From an uncultured Acidobacteriota bacterium (GTDB lineage: Bacteria > Acidobacteriota > UBA6911 > CAINFC01): a DNA stretch of 64,000 nucleotides. Under the pieces are notes generated by a model that ran no database searches, was not told the origin of the DNA, and worked only from the letters and a program-made list of their open reading frames with translations. A program made the translations under genes and the position numbers. This document shows, piece after piece, positions 38,501 through 47,548 of this stretch. Each line of letters begins with the position of its first letter. Position 1 is the stretch's first letter. Location of the stretch: NCBI GenBank assembly GCA_903847975.1, contig CAINFC010000148.1:1-64000 (forward strand), given 5' to 3'.

Positions 38501-39058
38501 GGGAACCGGAGTTCCTGCGGAATCCACGGCCAGCCGTCCCAGGGCATTCCGCATGAAGACCGATCCGGTCCCCAGGTGGGTTGTCCACACCTGTCCGCCG
38601 AGAAAGTTGAAGGCAATGGCCCGAAGATCAGCCGGCTCATTCCGTGGATCGACAGGAACCGCCGTCATGACGAAACGCCCGCCGGAAGCCGATCCTACCG
38701 GCAGGCTGCCGGACCGCCGGAACGGGCTGGTTCGAATATCGGACGGGTCAATTACCAGGGTCTGCCCCGGGGAGAGCAGATCCACATAATCGAGAAGTTC
38801 CGACAAGTCCCCATGGGCACCCACGGAATAATACCGGTAATGCAGGGCGGCATAGGTATTCAGGGAGGTATTGGTAATGGTCAGGTAGGATTTCCAAGAT
38901 CCGCGGTACGGCACATCGCCCTCTTCAAAGCAGTAGATCAGCTGCCCGGCCGTACGGCTGCTATAGGGACCGGGAATGGCAGGAGATTTTCCGTCCTGCG
39001 CCGCGAGGCAGGAGATTGCCAGAGGTAAAAACCACAGGGCAAGACGTGCCTTATTCAT
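35585..39058 (-). CDS. Secreted A+B fusion: beta-rich domain, FGE-like domain, CARDB-like and PPC domains
   Basis: 1157 residues; GGAGG five bases before the ATG. Signal peptide (1-20), then domain A (about 25-370), homologous along its length to the 355-residue neighbour. Next an FGE/SUMF1-like domain (about 385-650: LAVMETEVTQQMWASL, RLPTEGEWEYFARAG, KDVHGNVYEWCWDW, RAIRGGGWGSF, FGFRLVRA), an Ig-like segment, a CARDB-like domain (about 790-910) and a C-terminal PPC-like domain (about 1020-1110: DPDLYVWPPDGSPPWVSNLA). The formylglycine-generating cysteines are absent (LRSGSRDS where FGE has the Cys pair), so it is not a sulfatase maturase. Third gene of a three-gene operon. Confidence 0.82.
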   Translation of the reverse strand: MNKARLALWFLPLAISCLAAQDGKSPAIPGPYSSRTAGQLIYCFEEGDVPYRGSWKSYLTITNTSLNTYAALHYRYYSVGAHGDLSELLDYVDLLSPGQTLVIDPSDIRTSPFRRSGSLPVGSASGGRFVMTAVPVDPRNEPADLRAIAFNFLGGQVWTTHLGTGSVFMRNALGRLAVDSAGTPVPHSTTEFIYDLGWPTNMPYATGNVLDGTTRLFQKLQPAALVLKSFLATAGTAGKISQGVPFGNRLTFFAFQDNYVTASNAYRIEAGSASLTPWIYSGTISSALKTGDAVSVAGLKEYTVAPPSAAAGNFPDFLGSGNSSSLQNSGGWIYIQAARGTAGTNLAGWFSQNGPAASGGDYLVGIGSAAGVAGSLYAVDSLVGNLRFVPSGVFVQGTPSSEAGRISLEGPLFRHSLTRDLAVMETEVTQQMWASLKAVQPGLPADPSYTVFVSGPNYPVQSLTWYQAVLFSNLLSLQQGLPRAYFKDAGFSQPVDAGNFNSEPVYCNFHAGGYRLPTEGEWEYFARAGTLGPFSVPEPAYTSAVTTSCLTGTLASLEMTSWFCANSGGGTSGLPHPVGSKAANLWGLKDVHGNVYEWCWDWQGFYPSAPQTNYPGPSWGTRRAIRGGGWGSFPADLRSGSRDSNLPSGIGSNFGFRLVRALLSPAPPPAVSSSSSRLWPDQGYDRLPNEVILYGKGFSDGVAAVLSRTVHTGAEANGSFPRRGASPGRHARGAGGSDVPVQTTFISSGELLLTIPAGLAAGKYVVTATNPDGTQSASATDYTVVDSLSPGDDLFGSENELWALPVSPVAGSPATIGLVVHRLGGTATRNVNVSFRQGDCDTGVLLGTDSALVSPDGTASTAALTWSPSGIGESRLCAIIDPFGEIAEAREENNRIVKSITVLPPAADQVPPHVDSFTIQKGAVSTTQQDITLDVVASDPEPGSGVAYLYYEELWFNPNVNFWVPVQRKGWLSYSAYSRDYPWKIVFFPGLHYFHVWAMDNSGMISVYPHKGTLNFFPSSETIGNRQVHLYRQPMFRAGQTLTATLTPLQGDPDLYVWPPDGSPPWVSNLASGIDEVSIVIGAGATGVYQVEVHGNTPAQYMLSISVTDTPPQQTGGIAIEKLIATFPFIPPGSEPDSRVAAPPVMRWWSWFPLVFR

Positions 39059-39112
39059 GCCGCCTCCAAACCAGACAAACCGGAAGTACGCTATTCCCGG
39101 AGAAGGCCATCC

Positions 39113-40180
39113 TCAGTTCTTGAATGCCGGCAAAAGATCGACTCCGCCGGTCGTCCCGTTTTTCGCCTGGAAAAACCATCCGAGCAAACTGCACCCGGCC
39201 GGCAGAGTGGGTGCAGAAATCCACAACCAGCCGCCGGTTCGGATATGGTCGTGAAAAGAATAACTGACAAAGTCAGGAAAATTACCCGCGGCATTGGCCG
39301 GATTCGGGAAGAAAGTGTACTCCTTCAGGCCGCTGCAGCTTCGGGGGGAGGCCGACAGAGCATTTTCCAGACCGTCAAAAACGAAGGTCGTTACGCTCAG
39401 GTTGGGGGCCTGCAGGACCATGGGGTAGCCGGGATCCGTATATGTATCCTGAAAAGAGAGAAAGGTAAGGCGATTCCCGAAGGGAACGCCGGGCGTCAGG
39501 CTGGCCGAGGGAAAGTAGTTGGTCAGGAGAAGCTTCTTGGGGCGAAACTGCTGAAACAGGCGGCTGGTGCCGTCGAGATAAAACAGGACGCCCTCGGCTC
39601 CGGCCACTCCGGAATAGGCGGGGTGGATGGGAGTTCCATCGGAAAATACCGCCATCCGGGAGACCGCATTATAAACCAGGCTGTGGCCGTTGGTCAGACA
39701 GCGCACGGAGGCCTCTCCGGTCAGCCAGTTGAACGGAATCGCCTTTGGCGAGGAAGGATATTCCTGGTTGACCGGGGTTGCCGTAAGGAGATAGATTCCG
39801 TCGGTAGCCCGTCCGACATAGGCATTGTCGGACGGGCGGCGGAGATCCTGCGGATCCAGGATCACCCGCCGGCCCGGCTGGACAAAGTCGGAAAACTGCA
39901 GCACCACGCTCAGGGCCGGACTGTAAAACTGGAAATGGATTTTCACTTTGGCAGAAGGGTGAACATTGGTCAAGGTAAGGCTGGAGCGCCAACTGCCGCG
40001 GCTTCCGGAATTCTGTCCGCCGACAGAATTGCCGTCTTCATAGAAGTAGATCAGTTGTCCCCCCAGCCGGGAGTTCCATGGCACCGCAAGAAAGGGGGAA
40101 AGATCTTCCTGGGCGAGAAGGCCTCCTGACGGGGCCAGCAGGCACAGGACCACAATCCAGCCGCAATAGCAGCGCCACAT
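39113..40180 (-). CDS. Secreted stand-alone domain A protein
   Basis: 355 residues with a signal peptide (about 1-24, ending GGLLAQ). It aligns with the first ~370 residues of the 1157-residue protein: shared GQLIY at the start, SWKSYLTITN versus SWRSSLTLTN, GTTRLFQK versus GTSRLFQQ, GVPFGNRLTF, and GLKEYT followed by AGNFPDF. It stops just where the fusion protein goes on into its FGE-like domain. Function unknown; it probably folds as one or two beta-sandwiches. Starts 16 bases after the upstream gene, with AGGAGG near the end of that gene. Confidence 0.8.
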   Translation of the reverse strand: MWRCYCGWIVVLCLLAPSGGLLAQEDLSPFLAVPWNSRLGGQLIYFYEDGNSVGGQNSGSRGSWRSSLTLTNVHPSAKVKIHFQFYSPALSVVLQFSDFVQPGRRVILDPQDLRRPSDNAYVGRATDGIYLLTATPVNQEYPSSPKAIPFNWLTGEASVRCLTNGHSLVYNAVSRMAVFSDGTPIHPAYSGVAGAEGVLFYLDGTSRLFQQFRPKKLLLTNYFPSASLTPGVPFGNRLTFLSFQDTYTDPGYPMVLQAPNLSVTTFVFDGLENALSASPRSCSGLKEYTFFPNPANAAGNFPDFVSYSFHDHIRTGGWLWISAPTLPAGCSLLGWFFQAKNGTTGGVDLLPAFKN

Positions 40181-40196
40181 GGTATGGTTCCCTCCT

Positions 40197-42680
40197 CTAC
40201 TTCAGGATCAGCGGCAGGAAGATCTGCCGCAGGTTCGCCACCGGAACGGCAATCAGCACGTCCGGTTCCCGGTCAGGGGGGATGGCCGCGGCAGCCAGGA
40301 TCTCCTTGTCCGGATCAATCCCTCCCCAGGGCAGCGGCATTTTCTGCAGCCGCGCATCCTGGATTTCCATGGTCAGCCGATATTGCGCGGCCGTATTGCC
40401 ATGTACCTCAACCTGGTAGGTCCCTGTCGCCGTAATGGCCAGGACATACTGGTCAATGTCATCCGCCAGGTTGCTCACCCAGGGCGGCGAACCGCTGGGC
40501 GGCCAAATATAAAGATCAGGATCTCCGGCAAGGGGATACAGCGTCACCGTGAAGGTCTGCCCATTTACCAGGCTGCGGCGGTAGATGCGCACCTGCTGTC
40601 GGCGGATCGAATCGCTGGGCGGCAGGAAGTTGATGTACCCCTTGTAGGGAAATACCGAGATGTTGCCAGCCCTGTCCATGGCCCAGGCCTGCAGGAAATG
40701 CACGCCAACAAAGGGAACCAGCCTCCACTCGTAATTGGCGCTGTTGTCGGCGAAGGACAGCCAGCCGGACTGCTGCACCGGTATCCAGGAGCGCACGGAC
40801 TGGTTGAACTCGAACTCCTGATAAAAAACGGACGCCAGGCCCGAAGCCGTCGGGGGATCACTGGCTGTGGCGCTCAGCCGGATGTTTTGATTGGTGGTCA
40901 GCGGGTCACCGTTCTGAATGGTGAAGCTGTCCACGTGAGGGGATAGTTTATCCTCGTAGGCGGTCAGCACGTTTAAATCCCGCCGCACCCGGTTGTTGTC
41001 TTCCCTGGTTTCCGAAATGGTACTCAGCGGATCGATCATGGCACACAGAGTTGCCGGGCCGGTTGCCGGCGGCGTCCAGAGCACCGCATCCGGATCCGGG
41101 GGTGCAGGTGTATTGGCGGCGCTGTCCGGGGACATCACCATGATTCTGGAATTGCCGATCAGGCTTCCGGTCGAACAGTCGCCCTGAAAAAAACGGACGG
41201 ATATTTCACTCAGCGGATTCTTCCCTCCGTTCCGGTGGACCAGCAGGCCGATGGCCGCCGCCGATCCGGCTCGGGGCGGTGACGGAATCGTCCAGATTTC
41301 GTAGCTTTCCCCATACAGGTCGTCCAGCGGAGACATGCTGTCCAGAACGGTGTAGGCAGCCGATAATGTAATCTTCCGGCTGTCCGTACCGGTAACGGCG
41401 AGATAATAAGTCCCGGGAGTCAAGGCGTCCGGAACCGTGGCCCTCAATTCCGTAGCGCTGACCAGCTCCGAAGCAAGGGTCATTTCGGCGGCAGCCCCTA
41501 GGGGGGAAATCAGACCCGCCCCATGCCGGCCGGCAGGCTGGGCAGGCGGATTATGGAGCCGGACACCAGCGGAAAGCCCCATGGTTACCACCGAGCCGCT
41601 GGTGAATCCTTCCCCGATCAGCGTGATGTCGTTGGGCAAATCATTCATACCCTGGTCCGGCCAGACTTCGGTAAACTTCAATGCGGCCTGCCGGGATGCT
41701 CGGGCCGGGCGAACCAGCCGGAATCCGACATGCGTTCCGCTTACACCGTAAGACGGGTTCATGGACCAGCGGGCACCGGATCTCTGGTCGGAAGAATGAT
41801 TCAGGTAGCTCCCGCCACGCAGCACCCTGTAACCGGAGGCGCCTCCCCGGTAGTCCTTCTGGGAGGTAAGAGGATAAGAAGTATAAAAGTCCCAGCACCA
41901 TTCCCAGACGTTCCCGTGTACGTCCTTCAGCCCCCAGGGATTGGCCGCCTTGCTTCCCACCGGTTGGACATCGTTGCCGGAGTTGGGGCAATACCACGCC
42001 ACACTCTCCAGTACCGGCAGGAGGCCGGCCGTGCAGGTCCCGCATTTCGGAGCGGTAAAAGTGGGATCCTCGACCGACAGCAGACCGGTGGTGCCTGCTC
42101 GGGCAAAATACTCCCACTCACCTTCCGTGGGCAGCCGGAAGCCATCGGCATTGAAATCGCAATAAAGCGGCGTGCTCTCGAAGTTTGTTTTATCCACCGG
42201 TTGAGAGAAAGCGGCGTCTTTGTAATAAGCCCGTGTCAGGCCCTGCTGCACCGAAAGGAGATTGGCAAACAGGATGGTCTGATGAAAAGACACCAGGTTG
42301 GCAGGACGGGAAAGTGTATGTGCGGCTTCGGAGGGATCTGCCGGTAAATCCGGCTGAGCTGCTTTGAGTCCGGCCCACATCTGGCGGGTCACTTCCGTTT
42401 CCATGACGGCCAGGTTGGCGGTCAATTCATGCTGAAACTGCGGACTTTCGCTCGGAAGATGGCAGTTCTCCGTGTCCGGAGTACCTTGCAGAAATGTCCC
42501 GGCAGGGACAAAAAGCAGGCGCCCGACGATCGAATCCGTCCCGTACAGGGATCCCGGGGTTTGACTATTTCCATCCGTTGGAGACCGGAGGTTCCGTTCC
42601 CCGGGAAACGAAATGGATGACGGTTGAAGAACGCAGCCCAGCAGGCACCCGAGAGCCAAAATGAATTTCGTCCCGTTCAT
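40197..42680 (-). CDS. Secreted stand-alone domain B protein: FGE-like, CARDB-like and PPC domains
   Basis: 827 residues; GGGAGG precedes the ATG. The signal sequence ends in LLGC, so it may be a lipoprotein. From about residue 43 it matches the fusion protein's residues from about 375 on: GSLYGTDSIVGRLLFVPAG, LAVMETEVTRQMWAGL, RLPTEGEWEYFARAG, KDVHGNVWEWCWDF, RVLRGGSY, HVGFRLVRP, then Ig-like, CARDB-like and PPC-like domains (DPDLYIWPPSGSPPWVSNLA). As in the fusion, both FGE catalytic cysteines are missing (DQRSGARWS). First gene of the operon, divergent from the Ser/Thr kinase gene. Confidence 0.82.
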   Translation of the reverse strand: MNGTKFILALGCLLGCVLQPSSISFPGERNLRSPTDGNSQTPGSLYGTDSIVGRLLFVPAGTFLQGTPDTENCHLPSESPQFQHELTANLAVMETEVTRQMWAGLKAAQPDLPADPSEAAHTLSRPANLVSFHQTILFANLLSVQQGLTRAYYKDAAFSQPVDKTNFESTPLYCDFNADGFRLPTEGEWEYFARAGTTGLLSVEDPTFTAPKCGTCTAGLLPVLESVAWYCPNSGNDVQPVGSKAANPWGLKDVHGNVWEWCWDFYTSYPLTSQKDYRGGASGYRVLRGGSYLNHSSDQRSGARWSMNPSYGVSGTHVGFRLVRPARASRQAALKFTEVWPDQGMNDLPNDITLIGEGFTSGSVVTMGLSAGVRLHNPPAQPAGRHGAGLISPLGAAAEMTLASELVSATELRATVPDALTPGTYYLAVTGTDSRKITLSAAYTVLDSMSPLDDLYGESYEIWTIPSPPRAGSAAAIGLLVHRNGGKNPLSEISVRFFQGDCSTGSLIGNSRIMVMSPDSAANTPAPPDPDAVLWTPPATGPATLCAMIDPLSTISETREDNNRVRRDLNVLTAYEDKLSPHVDSFTIQNGDPLTTNQNIRLSATASDPPTASGLASVFYQEFEFNQSVRSWIPVQQSGWLSFADNSANYEWRLVPFVGVHFLQAWAMDRAGNISVFPYKGYINFLPPSDSIRRQQVRIYRRSLVNGQTFTVTLYPLAGDPDLYIWPPSGSPPWVSNLADDIDQYVLAITATGTYQVEVHGNTAAQYRLTMEIQDARLQKMPLPWGGIDPDKEILAAAAIPPDREPDVLIAVPVANLRQIFLPLILK

Positions 42681-42845
42681 CGACTGCCTCCCGCTTATCG
42701 ATTGGAAAAACAGGATTTCAGGTGAAAGTAGACTCCGATGTAAGAAAAGTATATCATGGAAGCATCGGAAGTAATAAGTTCAGAATAAATACGAATTCAA
42801 AATGAACTTTGACTTCGGTTGGGTAAGGAAAGAAGTTTATCCGCC

Positions 42846-45464
42846 ATGCCTGACCTTGCATCAGCGGGCTGCGGCTCAGACAGCCTTCCTCCGGGCACAC
42901 GGCTGGAAACCTATCTCATACTCCGCACGCTGGGAGCGGGAGGGATGGGGGTGGTGTATCTGGCCCAGGACACCCGGCTGGGGCGTGAAGTAGCCATCAA
43001 GGTGCTTCCCGAAACCTCGGACCGCGACCTCACGCAGCGGGCGCGATTCGAAAGAGAAGCCCGGATGCTTGCCTCCCTGAATCATCCCAACATCGGGGCC
43101 ATCTACGATCTGCATCCGATGGAGGGGGGTGAGTTCCTGGTCCTCGAGTACGTCCCGGGCGAAACGCTTGCCCAGCGGATTCACGCCGGTCCCCCCTCAT
43201 GGAAGGAGGCAGCGGGCGCTGCGCAGCAGATCGCCGGTGCACTGGAAGCCGCCCATGCCAAGGGCATTATCCATCGCGACCTGAAGCCCGGTAATATCAT
43301 GATTACCCCCGAAGGGATCGTGAAGGTGCTGGATTTCGGTCTGGCCAAAAGCCTGGTGCCCGCCTCCGCAGATACCTGTTCCATGGACTCCCAAACCATC
43401 GAACATCTGGAAACGGTTCCGGGAACGATTCTCGGAACTCCGACTTATATGAGTCCGGAGCAGGCCCGAGGCATGAATGTCGACCATCGCAGCGATATCT
43501 GGGCTTTCGGATGCGTGCTCTTTGAAATGCTTACCGGGAAAAAAGCCTTTGACGGAAAAACCGCAACCGACCGGATCGCTGCTGTAATTACCCGAGACCC
43601 TGACTGGGACATCCTGCCCCGGGAAATTCCCCGCTCCATCAGGGAACTCCTCCGGCGATGCCTGGAGAAAGAGACCGCCCGGCGGCTCGATGATATACGT
43701 TCCGCCCGGGAAATTCTGCACGCGGCATTCACCGAAGCGGATTCCGGATCGGGACAGGGCCGATTCTCCCGGCTCCCGGCGCGCCGGCTCGCCGCCGCGG
43801 GGCTGGGATTGGCCCTGCTGGTCCTGCTTGCCGCCGCATGGCTGTTTTGGAAATCGGAACCAACCTCCCTGGCCATTATTCCCGATAAGAAGTTTCTACT
43901 GGTACTTCCCTTCAAGGATCTGAGCAGCAAAGCGGCCGACTCGCTGCTCGGGGACGGGATGGCCGAGGTTCTGAGCGCACGCCTGTCGCAGCTTCAGGAC
44001 ATCCAGATTGTCATGCCGGGCATAGCCGTGTTTGCCGCCCGGAATCTTGACCCTTTCCGCATCGCCCGGGATGTGGGTGCCAATCTTCTGCTGGACGGGT
44101 CGGTGCAGCGCAGCGGCGAGCAGGTGCGGGTCACGTTTTCCCTCTGGAACCGCGTCCTGCGCAGAAAAATCGCCGGCCGCACCCTGGATGGACCGGCGGC
44201 CGATTTATTCGGCGTCCAGGACCGCCTGGCGGAGGAGGTCGTCCTGGCAATGCGCCTGTCTTTCGGTCCAGCGGACGTGCGGCGAAAACCGTCCGGCCTG
44301 GAAACGGCGGACGAGCAGGAGCGGTACCTCGCTGCCCTGGGGCGATTGCAGCGCTCCGACCGGGAGGCATTTCTTGATGAGGCGGTTGCGGTTCTTGGGG
44401 AACTGAGCCGGCAGAGGCCTGCGGCACCTTTGGTGTGGGCGGCGCTCGGCAGGGGATATCTCCAGAAATTCAAGCTCACCCGCGACCGGAAATGGATCCA
44501 GCTGGCCGACTCCGCCTGCGCCCGGGCCCGTCAACTGGATCCCGATTTTCCCGAGGTGGAGGTGACCGTCGGCGAGATGCGCCTGGCTTCCGGGCAAACA
44601 GAGGCGGCAATCGCCGCGTTTCAGCACGCCCTGTCGATTCAGCCTGCTCATTACCAGGCCATACTGGGTCTGGCCTCCGCCTATAGTTCGGCCGGCCGGG
44701 TGCGGGAGGCGGAATCCGCCTTCCAGAGGGCCATTGGCCTGCAGCCGGATCACTGGACGGGGTACAGCCGCCTGGCCGGCTTTTACTATAACCGGGGAAA
44801 TTACACGCGCGCGGCAGAGATGTTTCGCAAGGTAACCGAACTGACTCCTGACAATGCCATGGCGTTTGCCAATCTCGGTTCCACAGAACAGGTGACCGGG
44901 GACTTCGAACGCGCCCTGCAGTCGCTGAAAAAATCCCTGGCCCTCCAACCCACGGCTCGGGCCTATTCCAACCTCGGAACCATCGAGTTTTACCGGGGCC
45001 ATTTCCAGGAGGCGGTGGACGCCTTCGAGTCCGCAGTCCGGCTGGCACCGGATCACTTTGAAATGTGGGCCAATCTGGCGGACGGGTACCGTTGGGCTCC
45101 GGGACTGCAGGGCAAGGCGAAAGAAGCATTCTCCAAGTCAGCCGCCCTTTGCCGGAGTGAGTTGACGATCAATCCGAAATCGGCCCTGGCCCACTCCGTT
45201 TTTTCCCTTTGCCTGGCCAAAACCGGCCAACGGGAGGAAGCGGTACTGCATACACAGGAAGCCCTGTCGATTGCCCGGACCCCGAACCTGCTCTACAACG
45301 CGGCGATCGTGGCCCACCTGGCCCAGCAGCCCAGAGAGGCCATGGAGTGGCTGGTGCTGGCGGTGCAGAGCGGATATCCCCGGATTTATATTTCCCGGGA
45401 TCCGGAGCTTTTCCTCCTGAAAGGCAATCCCCTGTTCCAGGAACTGGTCCGGGAAAAGAAATAA
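42846..45464 (+). CDS. Ser/Thr protein kinase with membrane helix, TolB-like domain and TPRs
   Basis: 872 residues from ATG at 42846 (a TTG frame reaches 42819; neither has an ideal ribosome-binding site). Kinase domain at about 22-295: glycine loop LGAGGMGVV, Lys52 in VAIK, catalytic HRDLKPGN (Asp145) and DFG (163-165). One membrane helix (about 316-335) follows, then a TolB/FlgO-like domain (about 349-470: LLVLPFKDLSSKAADSLLGD, LLLDGSVQRSGEQVRVT) and about eight TPR units (500-870). Complete Hanks-type active site. This architecture is frequent in Acidobacteriota. Divergent from the FGE-like operon. Confidence 0.92.
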   Translation: MPDLASAGCGSDSLPPGTRLETYLILRTLGAGGMGVVYLAQDTRLGREVAIKVLPETSDRDLTQRARFEREARMLASLNHPNIGAIYDLHPMEGGEFLVLEYVPGETLAQRIHAGPPSWKEAAGAAQQIAGALEAAHAKGIIHRDLKPGNIMITPEGIVKVLDFGLAKSLVPASADTCSMDSQTIEHLETVPGTILGTPTYMSPEQARGMNVDHRSDIWAFGCVLFEMLTGKKAFDGKTATDRIAAVITRDPDWDILPREIPRSIRELLRRCLEKETARRLDDIRSAREILHAAFTEADSGSGQGRFSRLPARRLAAAGLGLALLVLLAAAWLFWKSEPTSLAIIPDKKFLLVLPFKDLSSKAADSLLGDGMAEVLSARLSQLQDIQIVMPGIAVFAARNLDPFRIARDVGANLLLDGSVQRSGEQVRVTFSLWNRVLRRKIAGRTLDGPAADLFGVQDRLAEEVVLAMRLSFGPADVRRKPSGLETADEQERYLAALGRLQRSDREAFLDEAVAVLGELSRQRPAAPLVWAALGRGYLQKFKLTRDRKWIQLADSACARARQLDPDFPEVEVTVGEMRLASGQTEAAIAAFQHALSIQPAHYQAILGLASAYSSAGRVREAESAFQRAIGLQPDHWTGYSRLAGFYYNRGNYTRAAEMFRKVTELTPDNAMAFANLGSTEQVTGDFERALQSLKKSLALQPTARAYSNLGTIEFYRGHFQEAVDAFESAVRLAPDHFEMWANLADGYRWAPGLQGKAKEAFSKSAALCRSELTINPKSALAHSVFSLCLAKTGQREEAVLHTQEALSIARTPNLLYNAAIVAHLAQQPREAMEWLVLAVQSGYPRIYISRDPELFLLKGNPLFQELVREKK

Positions 45465-45579
45465 GGGTAAAACCTCCAAAGCAAGACCTGCGAAGATCCT
45501 CCCTTCTCTCCTTTTCCCGGACATTCTGCCTTCCTGAAAAAACGGTTCGCGGCTGCGGCGCGGCCGGCACCCGGCCCGG

Positions 45580-47526
45580 TCAGGACAGAATCCGGGTCAT
45601 CATTTCCGCGATGAGCCGACCGTACTCCGGACCGTCCGGAAGGGGGCTTCCCTCCGCCAGGAGCGCCTGCCCGTAAAGCAAACGGGCGTGGTCTTTCAGC
45701 TCCGGGGCCTCCGGGTTCTTTTCGAAGGACTGCCCCAGCTTTACGATAATGGCGTGGTCGGGATTGAGCTCCAGGATCCGCTTCTTGCGCTCCACCTTCT
45801 GCCCCATGCGGCGCATCAGCTCATCGAGCTGGGGGCTGAAATCCTGATCCCGGCTCACCAGGCAGGCCGGAGAGGAGACCAGCCTCGCGGAGAACCGCAC
45901 CTCCTGGACCTCTTCCGATAAAATCTTCTGCATCCCCTCGAGCAGCGCCTTGCAGCTCTTTTCTTTTTCCTTGCGCTCCTGCTCCGATTTCTTCTGGTCG
46001 TCCCCCTTCTCCAGGTCGACCTCCCCCTTGCCGACCGACTGGAACTTGTGCCCGTCAAATTCCAGGCCGGCCGTGGTCCAGAGTTCGTCCACCGGGTCGG
46101 TCAGATACAGGACTTCCAGCCCTTTCTGCCGGAAGGCTTCCAGGTGCGGCGAGCGCTCCACCACCTCGCGGGACGGGCCGGTCATGAAGTAAATGGCGTC
46201 CTGCCCCGGCTTCATCCTCTGAACATATTCCCGAAGGGTGGTCTCCCCCTGCCCGTCAGCGCTGGAAGCAGCCAGGAGAATCCCCAGAAGCGTTTCCTTG
46301 CGGTCCTTCTCTTCCCGCCCGTACAGCCCCTGTTTGATCAGCGCCCCGAATTCCTTCCAGAAGCCGGCATACCTGGCCCGGTCGCTCTCCAGCATGGTGC
46401 GGAAGGCGTCGAGCACCTTTTTAACCAGGAAGGTCCGGATGGCGCGAATCTGGCGATCCTGCTGCAGAATTTCGCGGGAAACATTGAGCGACAGCGCCTC
46501 GGAATCGACCACCCCGCGGACAAACTGCAGGTAGTCCGGGATCAGCTCCCGGCAGTTGTCCATGATAAAGACCCGCTTGACGTAAAGCTGAATTCCGTGC
46601 CTTTTTTCGGAATGGGCAAAAAAGTCCCAGGGCAGATGCGATGGTATGAAAAGCAGGGCGTTGGCCTCGAACTGCCCTTCCATGCGTGCCGCCACGATCT
46701 CCAGCGGATTCTGCCAGTCGTGGGAGATGTGCTTGTAGAACTCATGGTACTCCTCTTCGCTAACCTCTTTTCTCGGCCGGGTCCAGAGGGCCTTCATGGA
46801 GTTGAGGGTTTCCTCCCGGACGGTGGTCTTTTCTTCGGCGCCGGCCTTCGGCTTGCCGTCCGCGTCCCGCTCGATTTCCTTGCGCTCCACCTTCAGGCGT
46901 ATGGGATAGGCCACAAAGTCCGAGTATTTCTTGACGATCTCCCGCAACACCCACTCCTTGGTGTAGTCCTGGATGCCGTCCTCCTCGTCCACATGCTTCA
47001 GATAAACCTTGACGCTGGTGCCCGGCTCCTCCCGTTCGGCTTCCTCCACGGTGAAAGCCCCGTCCCCCAGCGACTGCCAGCGCGTAGCCTGCGACTCACC
47101 TGCCTTGCGGCTGAGGACCACAATGCGATCGGCTACCATGAAACTGGAGTAGAAGCCCACGCCAAACTGCCCGATCAGCTCCGGGGCCGACCCGGTATCC
47201 TTGCGCTCCTTGAGGAACTGAATGAATTCCTGGGTCCCGGAGCGGGCGATAGTCCCCAGGTTCTGCACCATTTCCTCGCGGGTCATCCCAATGCCGTTGT
47301 CGTGCACTGTCAGGGTGCGCTGCGTCGGATCCGGGTCCAGTCGGATCTGCAGCTCTCCCTCCGGCTTCAGCTCCGGACGGGTCAGGCTCTCGAACCGCAG
47401 GCGGTCCAGGGCGTCGGAGGCGTTGGAAATCAGTTCCCGCAGAAAAATGTCCTTGTGCGAATAAAGGGAGTGAATCATCAGGTCCAGCAGCTGCTTCACT
47501 TCCGCCTGAAACTCGTACTTTTGCAT
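45580..47526 (-). CDS. htpG: Molecular chaperone HtpG (Hsp90)
   Basis: 648 residues, close to the usual 620-650. The N-terminal GHKL ATPase has LRELISNASDALDRLRFES, DNGIGMTREEMVQNLGTIA and GQFGVGFYSSFMVADRI; the middle domain has YVKRVFIMDNCRELIPDYL and VDSEALSLNVSREILQQ; a C-terminal dimerisation domain follows. The start follows AAGGAG by 7 bases. It lies downstream of the 4Fe-4S gene on the same strand with a 169-base gap, so it probably has its own promoter. Confidence 0.97.
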   Translation of the reverse strand: MQKYEFQAEVKQLLDLMIHSLYSHKDIFLRELISNASDALDRLRFESLTRPELKPEGELQIRLDPDPTQRTLTVHDNGIGMTREEMVQNLGTIARSGTQEFIQFLKERKDTGSAPELIGQFGVGFYSSFMVADRIVVLSRKAGESQATRWQSLGDGAFTVEEAEREEPGTSVKVYLKHVDEEDGIQDYTKEWVLREIVKKYSDFVAYPIRLKVERKEIERDADGKPKAGAEEKTTVREETLNSMKALWTRPRKEVSEEEYHEFYKHISHDWQNPLEIVAARMEGQFEANALLFIPSHLPWDFFAHSEKRHGIQLYVKRVFIMDNCRELIPDYLQFVRGVVDSEALSLNVSREILQQDRQIRAIRTFLVKKVLDAFRTMLESDRARYAGFWKEFGALIKQGLYGREEKDRKETLLGILLAASSADGQGETTLREYVQRMKPGQDAIYFMTGPSREVVERSPHLEAFRQKGLEVLYLTDPVDELWTTAGLEFDGHKFQSVGKGEVDLEKGDDQKKSEQERKEKEKSCKALLEGMQKILSEEVQEVRFSARLVSSPACLVSRDQDFSPQLDELMRRMGQKVERKKRILELNPDHAIIVKLGQSFEKNPEAPELKDHARLLYGQALLAEGSPLPDGPEYGRLIAEMMTRILS

Positions 47527-47548
47527 ATCGGATCTCCTTAAAAAATGC

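Noticed and set aside
35585-42680. Functional formylglycine-generating enzymes for the sulfatase at 55.2 kb
   Set aside because: Both FGE-like domains lack the catalytic cysteine pair.
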